From Desulfobacula sp. (lineage in GTDB: Bacteria > Desulfobacterota > Desulfobacteria > Desulfobacterales > Desulfobacteraceae), in contig NZ_JABZFL010000053.1 of NCBI RefSeq assembly GCF_014237455.1, forward strand, positions 1-54,686: a stretch of DNA of 54,686 nucleotides, in the 5' to 3' direction. Made by a program: the position numbers and the translations under genes. A model generated the notes under the pieces. It was not told the origin of the DNA. It did not search any database and saw only the letters and a list, made by a program, of their open reading frames with translations. This document shows, piece by piece, positions 1 through 8,212 of the stretch (the stretch's first letter is position 1; each line of letters begins with the position of its first letter).

Positions 1-1626
1 ATTCATCCAAGATGATAATTTTGAAATTACTTTTTTTCCAGACACAACACATAAACGTTTTGATACATCACTCCAATGATCTTTTACAAATTTTCGGGCT
101 TTCTTATTTGCAGTAGCAATCCCTTTCGAACGGTCATAATTATAAAACTCTTGAGAAAAACAATCTATAGTTTGATCTTTGAGTTGGTCAGTTATTTCAT
201 CAATTTTGTCTTCAATGCTAATTGAAAGGATGGACCCCTTTTTATTTTTTATGTTGGCGACTCTTTCAATAACCGAAGTGACGATCAGATAATTCTCAAC
301 TTCTTTTTTGTTCCATATATGCAACCTCACATTTTTTTCATCAGCCTCTTCATATCTTTTTTCCACCACTTCACCCGGATAATAATCAGAATCGAGAATG
401 CAGTAGGTGGAAATTTTTTCACCGAATGAATTAGTCAACAACATAGCCGAGCCAATAGCATATGGCCACCCAGACCAACCACCGATCGGCATATTCGGTA
501 AAATATCGATGGGTATTTTGGAATTCGGGAAAACTAAATTTTGAAACTGCTTTAAAAATTTTATATCTTTTCCCTCTACGAGCAACAATTTTCCCGAAGA
601 CCACAAACGGGTTAGCTGTAAATTTTGAGCACTACCAATTTTTTCAATTATTTTTTGGACTGCAGGAAGATTTGTGGAAAATGAAGACTTCTTCTGAGAC
701 CTTTCAATAATCAGAATATTATTTGGCTTTGTTTCTGATAATATTTCTGTAGAGTGTGTCGCAATGAGGCATTGCGGATTTCGGCTTCTAATAAATCGAA
801 GTAATTTCCGTTGTAAATCTGGATGCATATACACATCAGGTTCATCAAGAATAATTGTATCGCTGTTTTTGGATCTGGTGATGAACCACATTGTTTGCAA
901 CCACATTTGCAAGCCATGTCCCATCCATCCAACTTCCGCTACAAAGTCTCCATCCCTCACCATTAACTCAATAGGTTGGTCAGGTAAATTACCCCTTCCT
1001 TCCAAACCTATAATTTGTAAACCAGGCCAACTTTCCTCTGCTAATGATTTAAATTCGTCAAAATAATCATTATAAAAAATAGCTAATTGATTTCGAAAAT
1101 GATTAGATGAAAGGTGTGATGATAGATTCGCTTTAACATAATCAGTAGATCGAATATTCTCTTCTTTCTGAAGAGGCGAGATCTGTGGTAGGACACTGAT
1201 TCTTGGTAATGAAGCCGATTTCGCCTTTATTTTACTTCCGATGATATGATTATTACTTTTCTGAATAACTGTATGGGTTTGCTTATTCGGGCCTATGTGC
1301 ACAGTCATTTTATAACCATTCGAAAAAGTAGCCAATATTTTTCCGGGCGGGTCGTGGTAACGGTGAAATATATTTTCCCAACTCATATTGAGCCCAGATA
1401 AAGATACTCCGACACCTTTATGAGCTATTGGCAAATCAATCCAGACGGGGACTTTTTTAAATACTAAATTTTTATATCGTTCCGTAATTATAGCAACAAG
1501 TCTTAAACCTTCTACAATTGTTGATTTGCCAGCATTGTTTCTCCCAACAATAATTGTTTCATGATTGACTGGTAACTCATGGTCAGCGAAACATCGATAG
1601 TTTTTGAATATAATTGACTCAAGCAT
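1..1626 (-). CDS. OLD-family ATP-dependent nuclease (AAA ATPase + TOPRIM), 3' end outside window
   Basis: Only the first 542 codons are present; the frame is open to the window edge. The N-terminus is a RecF/SMC-like ABC ATPase head: Walker A GRNNAGKST at residues 28-36, Walker B ILDEPD with D261-E262, followed by the H-loop region IATHSTEIL. A C-terminal TOPRIM domain follows, with LLLVEGKD (E351) and ILDSD (D412, D414), then a KEVENYLI motif seen in OLD-type proteins. This is the OLD/GajA architecture: ATP-controlled, metal-dependent DNA nuclease, often in phage defence. In Gabija the partner GajB (a UvrD-like helicase) is adjacent; any partner would lie left of the window, since the right-hand neighbour is an unrelated housekeeping-type gene. 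The ATG at 1626 gives the usual short beta-strand lead into Walker A. Family assignment is firm; a defence role is inferred. Confidence 0.85.
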   Translation of the reverse strand, partial: MLESIIFKNYRCFADHELPVNHETIIVGRNNAGKSTIVEGLRLVAIITERYKNLVFKKVPVWIDLPIAHKGVGVSLSGLNMSWENIFHRYHDPPGKILATFSNGYKMTVHIGPNKQTHTVIQKSNNHIIGSKIKAKSASLPRISVLPQISPLQKEENIRSTDYVKANLSSHLSSNHFRNQLAIFYNDYFDEFKSLAEESWPGLQIIGLEGRGNLPDQPIELMVRDGDFVAEVGWMGHGLQMWLQTMWFITRSKNSDTIILDEPDVYMHPDLQRKLLRFIRSRNPQCLIATHSTEILSETKPNNILIIERSQKKSSFSTNLPAVQKIIEKIGSAQNLQLTRLWSSGKLLLVEGKDIKFLKQFQNLVFPNSKIPIDILPNMPIGGWSGWPYAIGSAMLLTNSFGEKISTYCILDSDYYPGEVVEKRYEEADEKNVRLHIWNKKEVENYLIVTSVIERVANIKNKKGSILSISIEDKIDEITDQLKDQTIDCFSQEFYNYDRSKGIATANKKARKFVKDHWSDVSKRLCVVSGKKVISKLSSWMN

Positions 1627-1934
1627 ATTTATATATATTTTACCAAATTGTTGTTAGCACCAGATTTCTATAAAAATAATCACATGTTTCTTACCTTTAA
1701 AAAAGAACAAGTAATTGTGTGGTTCTGTGTATCTTGTAAATTTGAATGACATCCAACCAGATAAGCGAAAAATCTGGATTTAGAATTTTGTAGCAACATT
1801 TCTAATGCCTGTAAAGGCATTTTGACAAATCAATTTTTGTGGAAATGAGAATATGAAACTACGGGTATCCGTCCCATGTTGGAAAATGGTACTATTTTTT
1901 ACCTAAAAAACAACCCCCCATCAAGGTAGTTACA
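1627..1934. other. Intergenic stretch, no gene seen
   Basis: AT-rich spacer between the divergent OLD-type gene and the DUF503 gene. The only structure I see is a weak 6-bp hairpin (AATGCC/GGCATT, 1804-1821) followed by a short T run; it follows no plus-strand gene, so I do not call it a terminator. Confidence 0.5.
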
Positions 1935-1963
1935 TCAACATTATTTTTGTTAAAATCTATAAT
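1935..1963 (+). promoter_or_regulatory. Candidate sigma-70 promoter for the DUF503 gene
   Basis: TCAACA (1935-1940), 17-bp spacer, perfect TATAAT (1958-1963). It would give a leader of roughly 115 nt before the DUF503 ATG. Based on consensus matching only. Confidence 0.45.
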
Positions 1964-2086
1964 CTGTTTAGTTCGCTTAAAATGATCTGTTGAAAATAGA
2001 TTGAAAAAAATCAACCTTCCATTTATCATTAAAAAACATATAGATCTTGGTTGTCTGAATTTTTAACCCTATTCAAGGAAATATTC

Positions 2087-2374
2087 ATGGTGGTCGGAAC
2101 TGGCAAAATCAAATTTAAACTGTACGGTGTCAGTTCCTTGAAGGAAAAACGCAGTATCGTTAAATCAATTATCAACCGAATTAAAAACAAGTTCAATATC
2201 TCCATTGCGGAAACCGACTATAATGACAGTCATTCGTGGGCTCAAATCGGATTTTCAATCATCGGCAACGATCCAAGGGTGGTGAATTCAAAACTGGACA
2301 AGGTATTTAATTTGGCCGATGATATTGGCCTTGCACAGATTACGGACACTCAAATTGAAATTATTCATCTATAA
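2087..2374 (+). CDS. DUF503 / YlxP-like protein
   Basis: A 95-residue protein matching the DUF503 family (B. subtilis YlxP type), small alpha/beta proteins often found near nusA-infB-rbfA and linked to ribosome maturation, although the molecular role is poorly defined. Recognisable features are SLKEKRSIVKSIINRIKNKF near residue 20 and the central AETDYNDSHSWAQIGF block typical of the family. I chose the ATG at 2087 because AAGGAA sits 6 nt upstream and family members begin at this point; an upstream in-frame TTG at 2051 adds 12 unconserved residues. It stands alone here rather than beside infB, and is convergent with the next gene. Confidence 0.82.
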   Translation: MVVGTGKIKFKLYGVSSLKEKRSIVKSIINRIKNKFNISIAETDYNDSHSWAQIGFSIIGNDPRVVNSKLDKVFNLADDIGLAQITDTQIEIIHL

Positions 2375-2397
2375 ATTGTTGCCGAATGTATTAAATT

Positions 2398-2742
2398 TTA
2401 TAAGCGCTGTTTCTGGAGAGGAGGTGGAAAACCCTGTTCAGCTGCAGCCTTATACTTGCTAAAAACATAAGGTTCATAAATAGTCGGGTTATCCTGGAGT
2501 TCACCCAGCCTGGCATCTATTTCCCTTCTTTTTATATCTGTTTTCCAATTGCCCCAGTCTTCCAGGGATTCCCATTTGCTGATTACAACCACTCTGTTTG
2601 TGTTTTCAGCACAAATCAGGGTTTCTCCTGAAATATAGCCTTTTTGATGCATGGCGTTGAAACGGAGATTTTTCAGCAGTGAAAAAAAATGTTTTTCCTT
2701 GCCTTCACTAACGTTCCTTTTAATAATGACTTTTACAAGCAT
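2398..2742 (-). CDS. Antibiotic biosynthesis monooxygenase (ABM) domain protein
   Basis: 114 residues with the ferredoxin-like ABM fold: an N-terminal strand MLVKVIIKRNV, a helix KEKHFFSLLKNLRFNAM, then the characteristic GYISGETLICAENTNRVVVISKWESLEDW block. Family members include quinol monooxygenases, heme-degrading enzymes and many unassigned stress proteins; the substrate cannot be read from the sequence. The length fits a single ABM domain plus a short tail rich in Pro and Gln. It lies about 280 bp downstream of the SagB-like gene on the same strand, so co-transcription is possible but unproved. Confidence 0.75.
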   Translation of the reverse strand: MLVKVIIKRNVSEGKEKHFFSLLKNLRFNAMHQKGYISGETLICAENTNRVVVISKWESLEDWGNWKTDIKRREIDARLGELQDNPTIYEPYVFSKYKAAAEQGFPPPLQKQRL

Positions 2743-3021
2743 GATACCCCCTTCGTAAGTCTGTTTTTTGAATCAGAGTTGATTTTATCTTTCATCAACT
2801 CACACCATGTAATTTTTTGATCAAAAAAAGATATAATCTGCTGAGTAGAGATCAATTGAGATTTGAAATCGTGCTTATTCTTAATTGAAGTTGCTCTTTA
2901 GTAGTCTGCATTGAATATAGATAAAATTTAACACATGAATGAATTTAATGCAATGTAACAACCATCCTTAAGCAGGGTCAGCGCATTTAAATATTAAACG
3001 GTTCCTACAAAAATGAATTCT

Positions 3022-3753
3022 TTATCCTGCATATCCGACAGGCATGATCAGCAAAGGTTCGTGTGAGCGGGGTATCTTCATGGCCTTAATGAGCTTATTA
3101 TCATGAAAAGCTCCGACAATTCCGGCCTTGAGTCCCAGAGCTTCTGCCTGGAGAAAAAGATTTTGACCTATATGGCCCGCTTCAATCATTGCATATCGAA
3201 CCCCACGGTTTCTATATTTAACGGTCACCCGGCTATACTCTGCAGTAATAACAAGGTTAAGCGGTGCTTTGGCCATCCACATCTGGGAAAAAGCGGCCCT
3301 GGCGACACGATCTCTCAAGTCTTGTTTTGTTATCCATGACACCATATGCCTTTTGGCTTCATAGTGATAAACCCCGGCTTCCATCTGCTCCACACCGTCT
3401 TGCCCTGCAACAGCATAGACATCCATGGGATACAGTGCCCCTGCTGAAGGGCTGCCCCGCTTAAACCCGTTGGTTTCCGTAATACCCTGGGCAGACCATA
3501 ACAGCTGGGAGAATTGTTCTAAACTCAAAATCTGCGGCTTATACGACCGGACGGTCCTTCGTTGTTTGATCGCCGTCTCTACTGCGATCGTTCCTTTTGT
3601 TTTAGCGGGTGGCAGTTTCATAACATCCCCTTGATATGGCTCAATGTTTTTTGAAATTGCCTGTCTCAAAGGCCAGGATGAGGCAATACCAAAAGCAGCA
3701 ACCCAATTCAAAAAACAGGCTAAGATTTTTCTTCGTTCCTCTTTGAAATCCAT
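3022..3753 (-). CDS. SagB/ThcOx-type nitroreductase-family dehydrogenase
   Basis: A 243-residue FMN-dependent nitroreductase-fold protein of the SagB/ThcOx type. Visible motifs are RRTVRSYKPQILSLEQFSQL (FMN-binding start), GSPSAGALYPMDVYAV, and the C-terminal EAGHIGQNLFLQAEALGLKAG plus MPVGYAG. SagB proteins oxidise azolines during peptide modification, but many stand-alone homologues have unknown substrates, and no cyclodehydratase or precursor peptide is visible nearby. The N-terminus (RRKILACFLNWVAAFGIASSW) looks like a Tat or Sec signal, suggesting export. I chose the ATG at 3753 because AAGGG lies 5 nt upstream; the longer reading to 3786 overlaps the preceding terminator hairpin. Confidence 0.78.
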   Translation of the reverse strand: MDFKEERRKILACFLNWVAAFGIASSWPLRQAISKNIEPYQGDVMKLPPAKTKGTIAVETAIKQRRTVRSYKPQILSLEQFSQLLWSAQGITETNGFKRGSPSAGALYPMDVYAVAGQDGVEQMEAGVYHYEAKRHMVSWITKQDLRDRVARAAFSQMWMAKAPLNLVITAEYSRVTVKYRNRGVRYAMIEAGHIGQNLFLQAEALGLKAGIVGAFHDNKLIKAMKIPRSHEPLLIMPVGYAG

Positions 3754-3772
3754 TTTAACCCTTGCATTTATT

Positions 3773-3804
3773 AAAAAGCAGGGCACAAATTCACCCTGCT
3801 TTTT
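3773..3804 (-). terminator. Rho-independent terminator between unknown gene and SagB-like gene
   Basis: Perfect 11-bp inverted repeat (AAAAAGCAGGG, 10-nt loop, CCCTGCTTTTT), ending in T on the minus strand. It lies after the stop of the 3826-4152 gene and just before the Shine-Dalgarno of the SagB-like gene, so it could end the first transcript or attenuate the second. Confidence 0.75.
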
Positions 3805-3825
3805 AATACTTTTTTGCCTGTGTGG

Positions 3826-4152
3826 TTATCGTTCGGGCATCCTTTCTTCTATTGATCCCATGGCCTCTTCAATGGTTGACCAGTTGTTAAATTCATAACC
3901 ATAGCCTTCAATGTCAAAAAATTCGGTCATAAATTTACGAAAATACGCAGAGGCTTCATCATATTTGCCGGGATTGATTAAATAGGCCGACAAAACTTTC
4001 AGCCCTTTTTTGTCGCTGCTAATTGCCGTATCAACCAAAGTGGTAAACAGGTCTTCCGGTCTAGGGTATTTTTCAGTTGCCCCTAACCAGGCAGTTAATA
4101 CTTCCTTGTTTTTGTGTGCCGGGTACTGGCTTTCAATAAAAATAATCGGCAT
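3826..4152 (-). CDS. Small conserved-type protein of unknown function
   Basis: 108 residues, acidic, soluble, without signal peptide or membrane segment. I do not recognise a named family. The arrangement MPIIFIESQYPAHKNKEVLTAW followed by a strand-helix pattern and a C-terminal acidic helix (NWSTIEEAMGSIEERM) resembles small dimeric alpha/beta barrels of the kind that include ABM and DUF3303-type proteins, but this is a structural impression only. The ATG at 4152 has a strong Shine-Dalgarno (AGGGGG, 4 nt spacing); the upstream extension to 4185 lacks one. It precedes the SagB-like gene on the same strand, separated by a terminator hairpin. Confidence 0.65.
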   Translation of the reverse strand: MPIIFIESQYPAHKNKEVLTAWLGATEKYPRPEDLFTTLVDTAISSDKKGLKVLSAYLINPGKYDEASAYFRKFMTEFFDIEGYGYEFNNWSTIEEAMGSIEERMPER

Positions 4153-4402
4153 AATGCCCCCTTTTATATTAAATGATTCAGGCAATATATGCGGTGATAA
4201 TGAATTCTACAAACATATTGCCGCCAATGTTATTCTATTTTAAAAGTGATAATAGTCAGCAGGATATATGTCCTGCCTGATTAAAAACAAGAAGCAGGCA
4301 AGTGGAGGGGCCATATACAAACTATGAATTCTGATTACATCTCAATTGAAAATTCGATAAAAATCAGCATACAATATATCTTGGGGCAAAACAAATAGAA
4401 TT

Positions 4403-6328
4403 TTAGACCCTGTAAGCAGAACCTTGTTGAAATTGAATGTGGATGGAAGTGCCGCCTGAATTGAAACAGCCATCCGGGGTTGTGCATGCCCGGCACAGGC
4501 GAATATCGCCGGGACAGATATCATTATCATTTGGTATGACGCCGCACCGGTTTGAATCAATCCATATGTTAAAGTGATATTGTTCAGAAAAAATTTTTAT
4601 TCTCAGAAGATCAAACCCTCTGCCGCCAGCATTAAAATCATAGGGGTTTTTTGTTGAATAATCCATGGATTCCGGTGGGGTGAAATAATTTTTAAATATC
4701 AGGTGCAGGTTTTCTTTGGTAAATCCGATTCCATAATCTGTGACAATCAATTCCGGATGATGTTGTGTGTTTTTCAAAATAATATCAATTTTGCCGGCAT
4801 CCGGGGTGTATTCAACTGCATTCCGGATGACCCCAGTTGTTATAATGTCAAGAATTTCAGGCGGAATATAAACAGGAATATTTTTATCAATTCGAATGTT
4901 CAAAAGACAGTTTCGATGCTGGAATTCGGGTCGAAGCTGTTCAATGAGTTTTGTCAGATATTCATCAAAAAGGAGAGATTGAGATTGAATTTTTTTTGGA
5001 CCGAAAAGGTTTTCTATGGTGTCGTGTACCCTGTTGATAATATCAATATTTTCAGTTTCGCTTTCAATCAGGATGCTCAATTCATCTTTGCATGCATCAA
5101 GAAGCTTGTTAAGAATATGATAGGCTTTAAAATCTTTTTCTCTTAAGAGGTCTTCAACTTCATACTGTATATCCAGAATTCTGTTAAGATTTCTTTGTCC
5201 TCTTGTGAAAATTTTTTCAATCAAATGGTTTTCTAATCCTAAGGCCTTAAGTTTTTTTGACAAGAGCTTCATCGATGCGCTCAAAACTGCAACAGGGGTC
5301 TTAAGTTCATGGGCAAGATGGTTGATCACCTTGTCTTTTGCACGGTTTAATGTTTTCAGTTCTTTATAGGATTTGCGTAACTCTTCATGTATCCGGGTAT
5401 TTTCAATGGGCAGCGCAATCGTACTGGTCACCATGCTCAGCAGTTCAATATCTGTGTTATCAAATTCTCCATGGCTTTTATTGACAACGGAAATCACACC
5501 GATGGTCCGGTCTTTAAGCTTTATGGGAACGGACAGAATGTTTTTTGTGGTAAGATCGGTTTCATCATCGACCCGTCTTAAGAAAAAAGAGCATTTGGCG
5601 GCATCTGGAATTATAAGGGGTTTTCCGGTTTTGTAAACACGCCCGGAAACTCCCTGGTCTGCCTGAAACCTGATTTTCTCGAATTTTTTTTCCGATTCCA
5701 GGTTCCGGTACTGGGCAGAAAAAAAATAGAGCTGGTCTTTTGATTTATCTGCCAGCAGAATGAAGGCCCCTTCCACAGATATCAGTTTTTGTATCTCTTT
5801 ATTGATAAGAGCGATAAGATCTTCCAGTTTCTGGTATTGATGCAGTGCTTTGGAGATAGTGAACATGATCCGGTTGCTTTTAGCCATCCGTTTTTCAACG
5901 GTCATGTCCCGCAGTATCAATGCCTGTCCTACCGGTTTGTTATGTTCATCATACAAAATTGATCCATTGATTAATATATCAAGAATTCGTCCGTCTTTAG
6001 TGTATCTTTGGGTTTCAAAGTCATGAACCGATTGGTTTTTGAACAATTGTTTCATCCCCTGTTTTGCCTGATCAATCAAGTGATCGGGAATGAATTTAAT
6101 ATTTTTTCCTTTTACCTCTTTGAGGGTCCATCCGAAGACTTTTTCAAACGCCGGATTGATGTATTCAACCGTGTTGTCAAGGGTGAAGGCAAATACCGGG
6201 TCAGGCAGGAACTTTAAGAGTGTGCGGAGACGTTCTTGTGCGAGACGGGTTTTCTGGTACAATTTTATAGCTGATTTTTCTGCGTTCTGTGCATCTTGAA
6301 GAGCTGATTGTTTGTCCCTCAATTTCAT
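4403..6328 (-). CDS. PAS-GAF sensor histidine kinase with C-terminal Cys cluster
   Basis: 641 residues, no membrane segment, so cytoplasmic. Order: N-terminal coiled coil (1-35), PAS (about 36-150, FLPDPVFAFTLDNTVEYINPA), GAF (about 165-310), linker helix, HisKA with NHLAHELKTP (H340), HATPase with N box IRNAVEYTPD, G1 DYGIGF and G2 GGRGFDLLRI. Between G2 and the last strand (GGTSIHIQF) is a 30-residue insertion with five cysteines (C595, C605, C612, C615, C621; CPGDIRLCRAC in its middle), a possible metal or redox site. No response regulator is adjacent, so it is an orphan kinase. The start has AAGGTGG upstream. It is divergent from the ABC-F gene; 10-bp inverted repeats lie between them. 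Confidence 0.9.
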   Translation of the reverse strand: MKLRDKQSALQDAQNAEKSAIKLYQKTRLAQERLRTLLKFLPDPVFAFTLDNTVEYINPAFEKVFGWTLKEVKGKNIKFIPDHLIDQAKQGMKQLFKNQSVHDFETQRYTKDGRILDILINGSILYDEHNKPVGQALILRDMTVEKRMAKSNRIMFTISKALHQYQKLEDLIALINKEIQKLISVEGAFILLADKSKDQLYFFSAQYRNLESEKKFEKIRFQADQGVSGRVYKTGKPLIIPDAAKCSFFLRRVDDETDLTTKNILSVPIKLKDRTIGVISVVNKSHGEFDNTDIELLSMVTSTIALPIENTRIHEELRKSYKELKTLNRAKDKVINHLAHELKTPVAVLSASMKLLSKKLKALGLENHLIEKIFTRGQRNLNRILDIQYEVEDLLREKDFKAYHILNKLLDACKDELSILIESETENIDIINRVHDTIENLFGPKKIQSQSLLFDEYLTKLIEQLRPEFQHRNCLLNIRIDKNIPVYIPPEILDIITTGVIRNAVEYTPDAGKIDIILKNTQHHPELIVTDYGIGFTKENLHLIFKNYFTPPESMDYSTKNPYDFNAGGRGFDLLRIKIFSEQYHFNIWIDSNRCGVIPNDNDICPGDIRLCRACTTPDGCFNSGGTSIHIQFQQGSAYRV

Positions 6329-6406
6329 TTATACCACCTTGGAAAAATATAACCGTTCATTATCTGACATAATTACTTATACTCAGAATGTTATCGTGTT
6401 TTCAAC

Positions 6407-6436
6407 ATGATATCTTAAAAAGGTTAAAGATATCAT
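6407..6436. promoter_or_regulatory. Inverted repeat in divergent promoter region (candidate operator)
   Basis: Perfect 10-bp arms (ATGATATCTT / AAGATATCAT) with a 10-nt spacer, 78 bp from the kinase start and 121 bp from the ABC-F start. Position and arm spacing suit a dimeric repressor or activator site. No regulator is identified. Confidence 0.4.
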
Positions 6437-6557
6437 AAAATTTTGTTAATTTAAGGATTTCCTTTCACTTTAAAAGATGATAGGTTACAGTCGAATTTTG
6501 AACCGCGGGATCTGTTCCGGTGGTTTTTTTTATTTAATGAAAAGGAAAGCAACAACA

Positions 6558-8183
6558 ATGATTTGCGCAACCAACGTTACCCTCGCCTATGGCAAGAGGG
6601 TCTTGTTCAAAGACGTCAATATAAAGTTTACACCGGGAAATATTTACGGGCTCATCGGCGCCAACGGCGCAGGAAAGTCCACATTCTTAAAAATTCTTGC
6701 CGGGGATATCGAATCAGACACAGGGACCGTATCAGTAGGGTCCAAAGAGCGAATCGCGGTTTTAAGACAGGATCACTTTGCCTTTGACGAGGACACGGTT
6801 TTAAATACTGTGATCATGGGCCATGAAAAGTTGTACAAAATTATGGCACAGAGGGATGCGCTTTATGCCAAGCCCGATTTTTCCGAAGAGGATGGCATCA
6901 GGTCAGGTGAGCTTGAGCTCGAATTTGCAGAGATGAACGGCTATGAGGCAGAGTCTGAAGCGGCAGTTCTTTTAAACAGTCTGGGAATTAGTGAAGAGCT
7001 GCATGAGAAAAAGATGAAGGAACTCGAGGGTGGGGAAAAAGTGCGGGTACTTCTTGCCCAGGCCTTGTTTGGAAACCCGGACGTCCTGCTTCTGGACGAG
7101 CCCACCAACAACCTGGACATCAAATCCATTTCCTGGCTTGAGAGGTTCCTCTACCGGTTCAAGAACACGGTAATCGTGGTATCACATGACCGTCATTTCA
7201 TGAACCAGGTCTGTACCCATATTGCAGACATTGATTTTAGTAAAATATCTGTATACGCAGGGAATTATGATTTCTGGTACCAGGCCAGCCAGCTGAACCT
7301 GAAACAAAAACTGGCTGATAATAAGAAAGTGACTGACCGGGCCAATGAGTTGAAGTCATTTATACAGCGATTCAGTTCCAACGCTTCCAAATCCAAACAG
7401 GCAACCTCCCGCAAGAAACTCTTAGAAAAACTTACCATTGAAGACATGCCGGTATCCTCAAGGAAATACCCGTTTATCAGTTTTAAGCCGGAACGATCCT
7501 GTGGAAATGTGATCCTGGAAGTGGACAAGCTCACAAAAACCATTGATGGTGAAAAAGTGTTGAATAATGTGAGTTTTACGGTGAACGGTGCAGATAAGAT
7601 CGCTTTTATGGGCAGCAGCAGTCTGGCCAGGACCACTCTTTTCCAGATTCTGGCCGGAGAAATAGAACCGGACAGCGGTACTTTTAACTGGGGAGTCACC
7701 ATTACTCACTCCTATTTCCCCAAGGAACACAGTGACTATTTCAACGGCGACCGGAATCTTATCGAGTGGCTCATGCAATTCGCTCCCCCCAAAGAGAACG
7801 AAAACTTTGCCCGGACTTTTTTGGGGCGCATGCTCTTTTCCGGGGAGGATGCCACAAAAAAGATCAGCATGCTCTCCGGCGGGGAAAAAGTACGCTGCAT
7901 GCTTTCAAGGATGATGCTTGCCAAATCCAATGTCCTGATGCTGGATGAACCCACCAACCACCTTGATCTGGAATCCATCACGTCATTAAATAACAGCCTG
8001 CTCAAATTCCAGGAGGTGATTCTTTTTGCCTCCCATGACCATGAGTTTGTGAGTACCGTGGTAAACCGGATTATAGAGATCACACCCGGCGGAGTTATCG
8101 ATCGGCTCATGACGTTCGATGAGTATATTGAAAGCACGGAAGTTGCACAAACCCGAAAAGCCATGACCCAAAAGGCTGCTTAA
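6558..8183 (+). CDS. ABC-F ATPase, YbiT-like, with degenerate second Walker A
   Basis: 541 residues, two ABC domains and no membrane region, typical of ABC-F translation factors that act at the ribosomal E site. It tracks E. coli YbiT over the whole length (ERIAVLRQDHFAFDEDTVLNTVIMGH, LLDEPTNNLDIKSISWLERF, CTHIADIDF, FSSNASKSKQATSRKK linker). NBD1 is intact: Walker A GANGAGKST (34-42), signature LEGGEKVR. In NBD2 the Walker A reads GSSSLARTT (352-360): the P-loop glycines are lost and Lys is replaced by Arg358, while LSGGEKVR and LMLDEPTNHLD are kept. I chose the ATG at 6558 (Shine-Dalgarno AAGGAAAG) because family homology begins there; the 27 upstream codons are not conserved. Confidence 0.9.
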   Translation: MICATNVTLAYGKRVLFKDVNIKFTPGNIYGLIGANGAGKSTFLKILAGDIESDTGTVSVGSKERIAVLRQDHFAFDEDTVLNTVIMGHEKLYKIMAQRDALYAKPDFSEEDGIRSGELELEFAEMNGYEAESEAAVLLNSLGISEELHEKKMKELEGGEKVRVLLAQALFGNPDVLLLDEPTNNLDIKSISWLERFLYRFKNTVIVVSHDRHFMNQVCTHIADIDFSKISVYAGNYDFWYQASQLNLKQKLADNKKVTDRANELKSFIQRFSSNASKSKQATSRKKLLEKLTIEDMPVSSRKYPFISFKPERSCGNVILEVDKLTKTIDGEKVLNNVSFTVNGADKIAFMGSSSLARTTLFQILAGEIEPDSGTFNWGVTITHSYFPKEHSDYFNGDRNLIEWLMQFAPPKENENFARTFLGRMLFSGEDATKKISMLSGGEKVRCMLSRMMLAKSNVLMLDEPTNHLDLESITSLNNSLLKFQEVILFASHDHEFVSTVVNRIIEITPGGVIDRLMTFDEYIESTEVAQTRKAMTQKAA

Positions 8184-8212
8184 GCAACCGGGTTCAAAGA
8201 AGCATGGTGCGG

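Noticed and set aside
1804-1826. Hairpin with T run taken as a terminator
   Set aside because: Only 6 bp and not downstream of any plus-strand gene.
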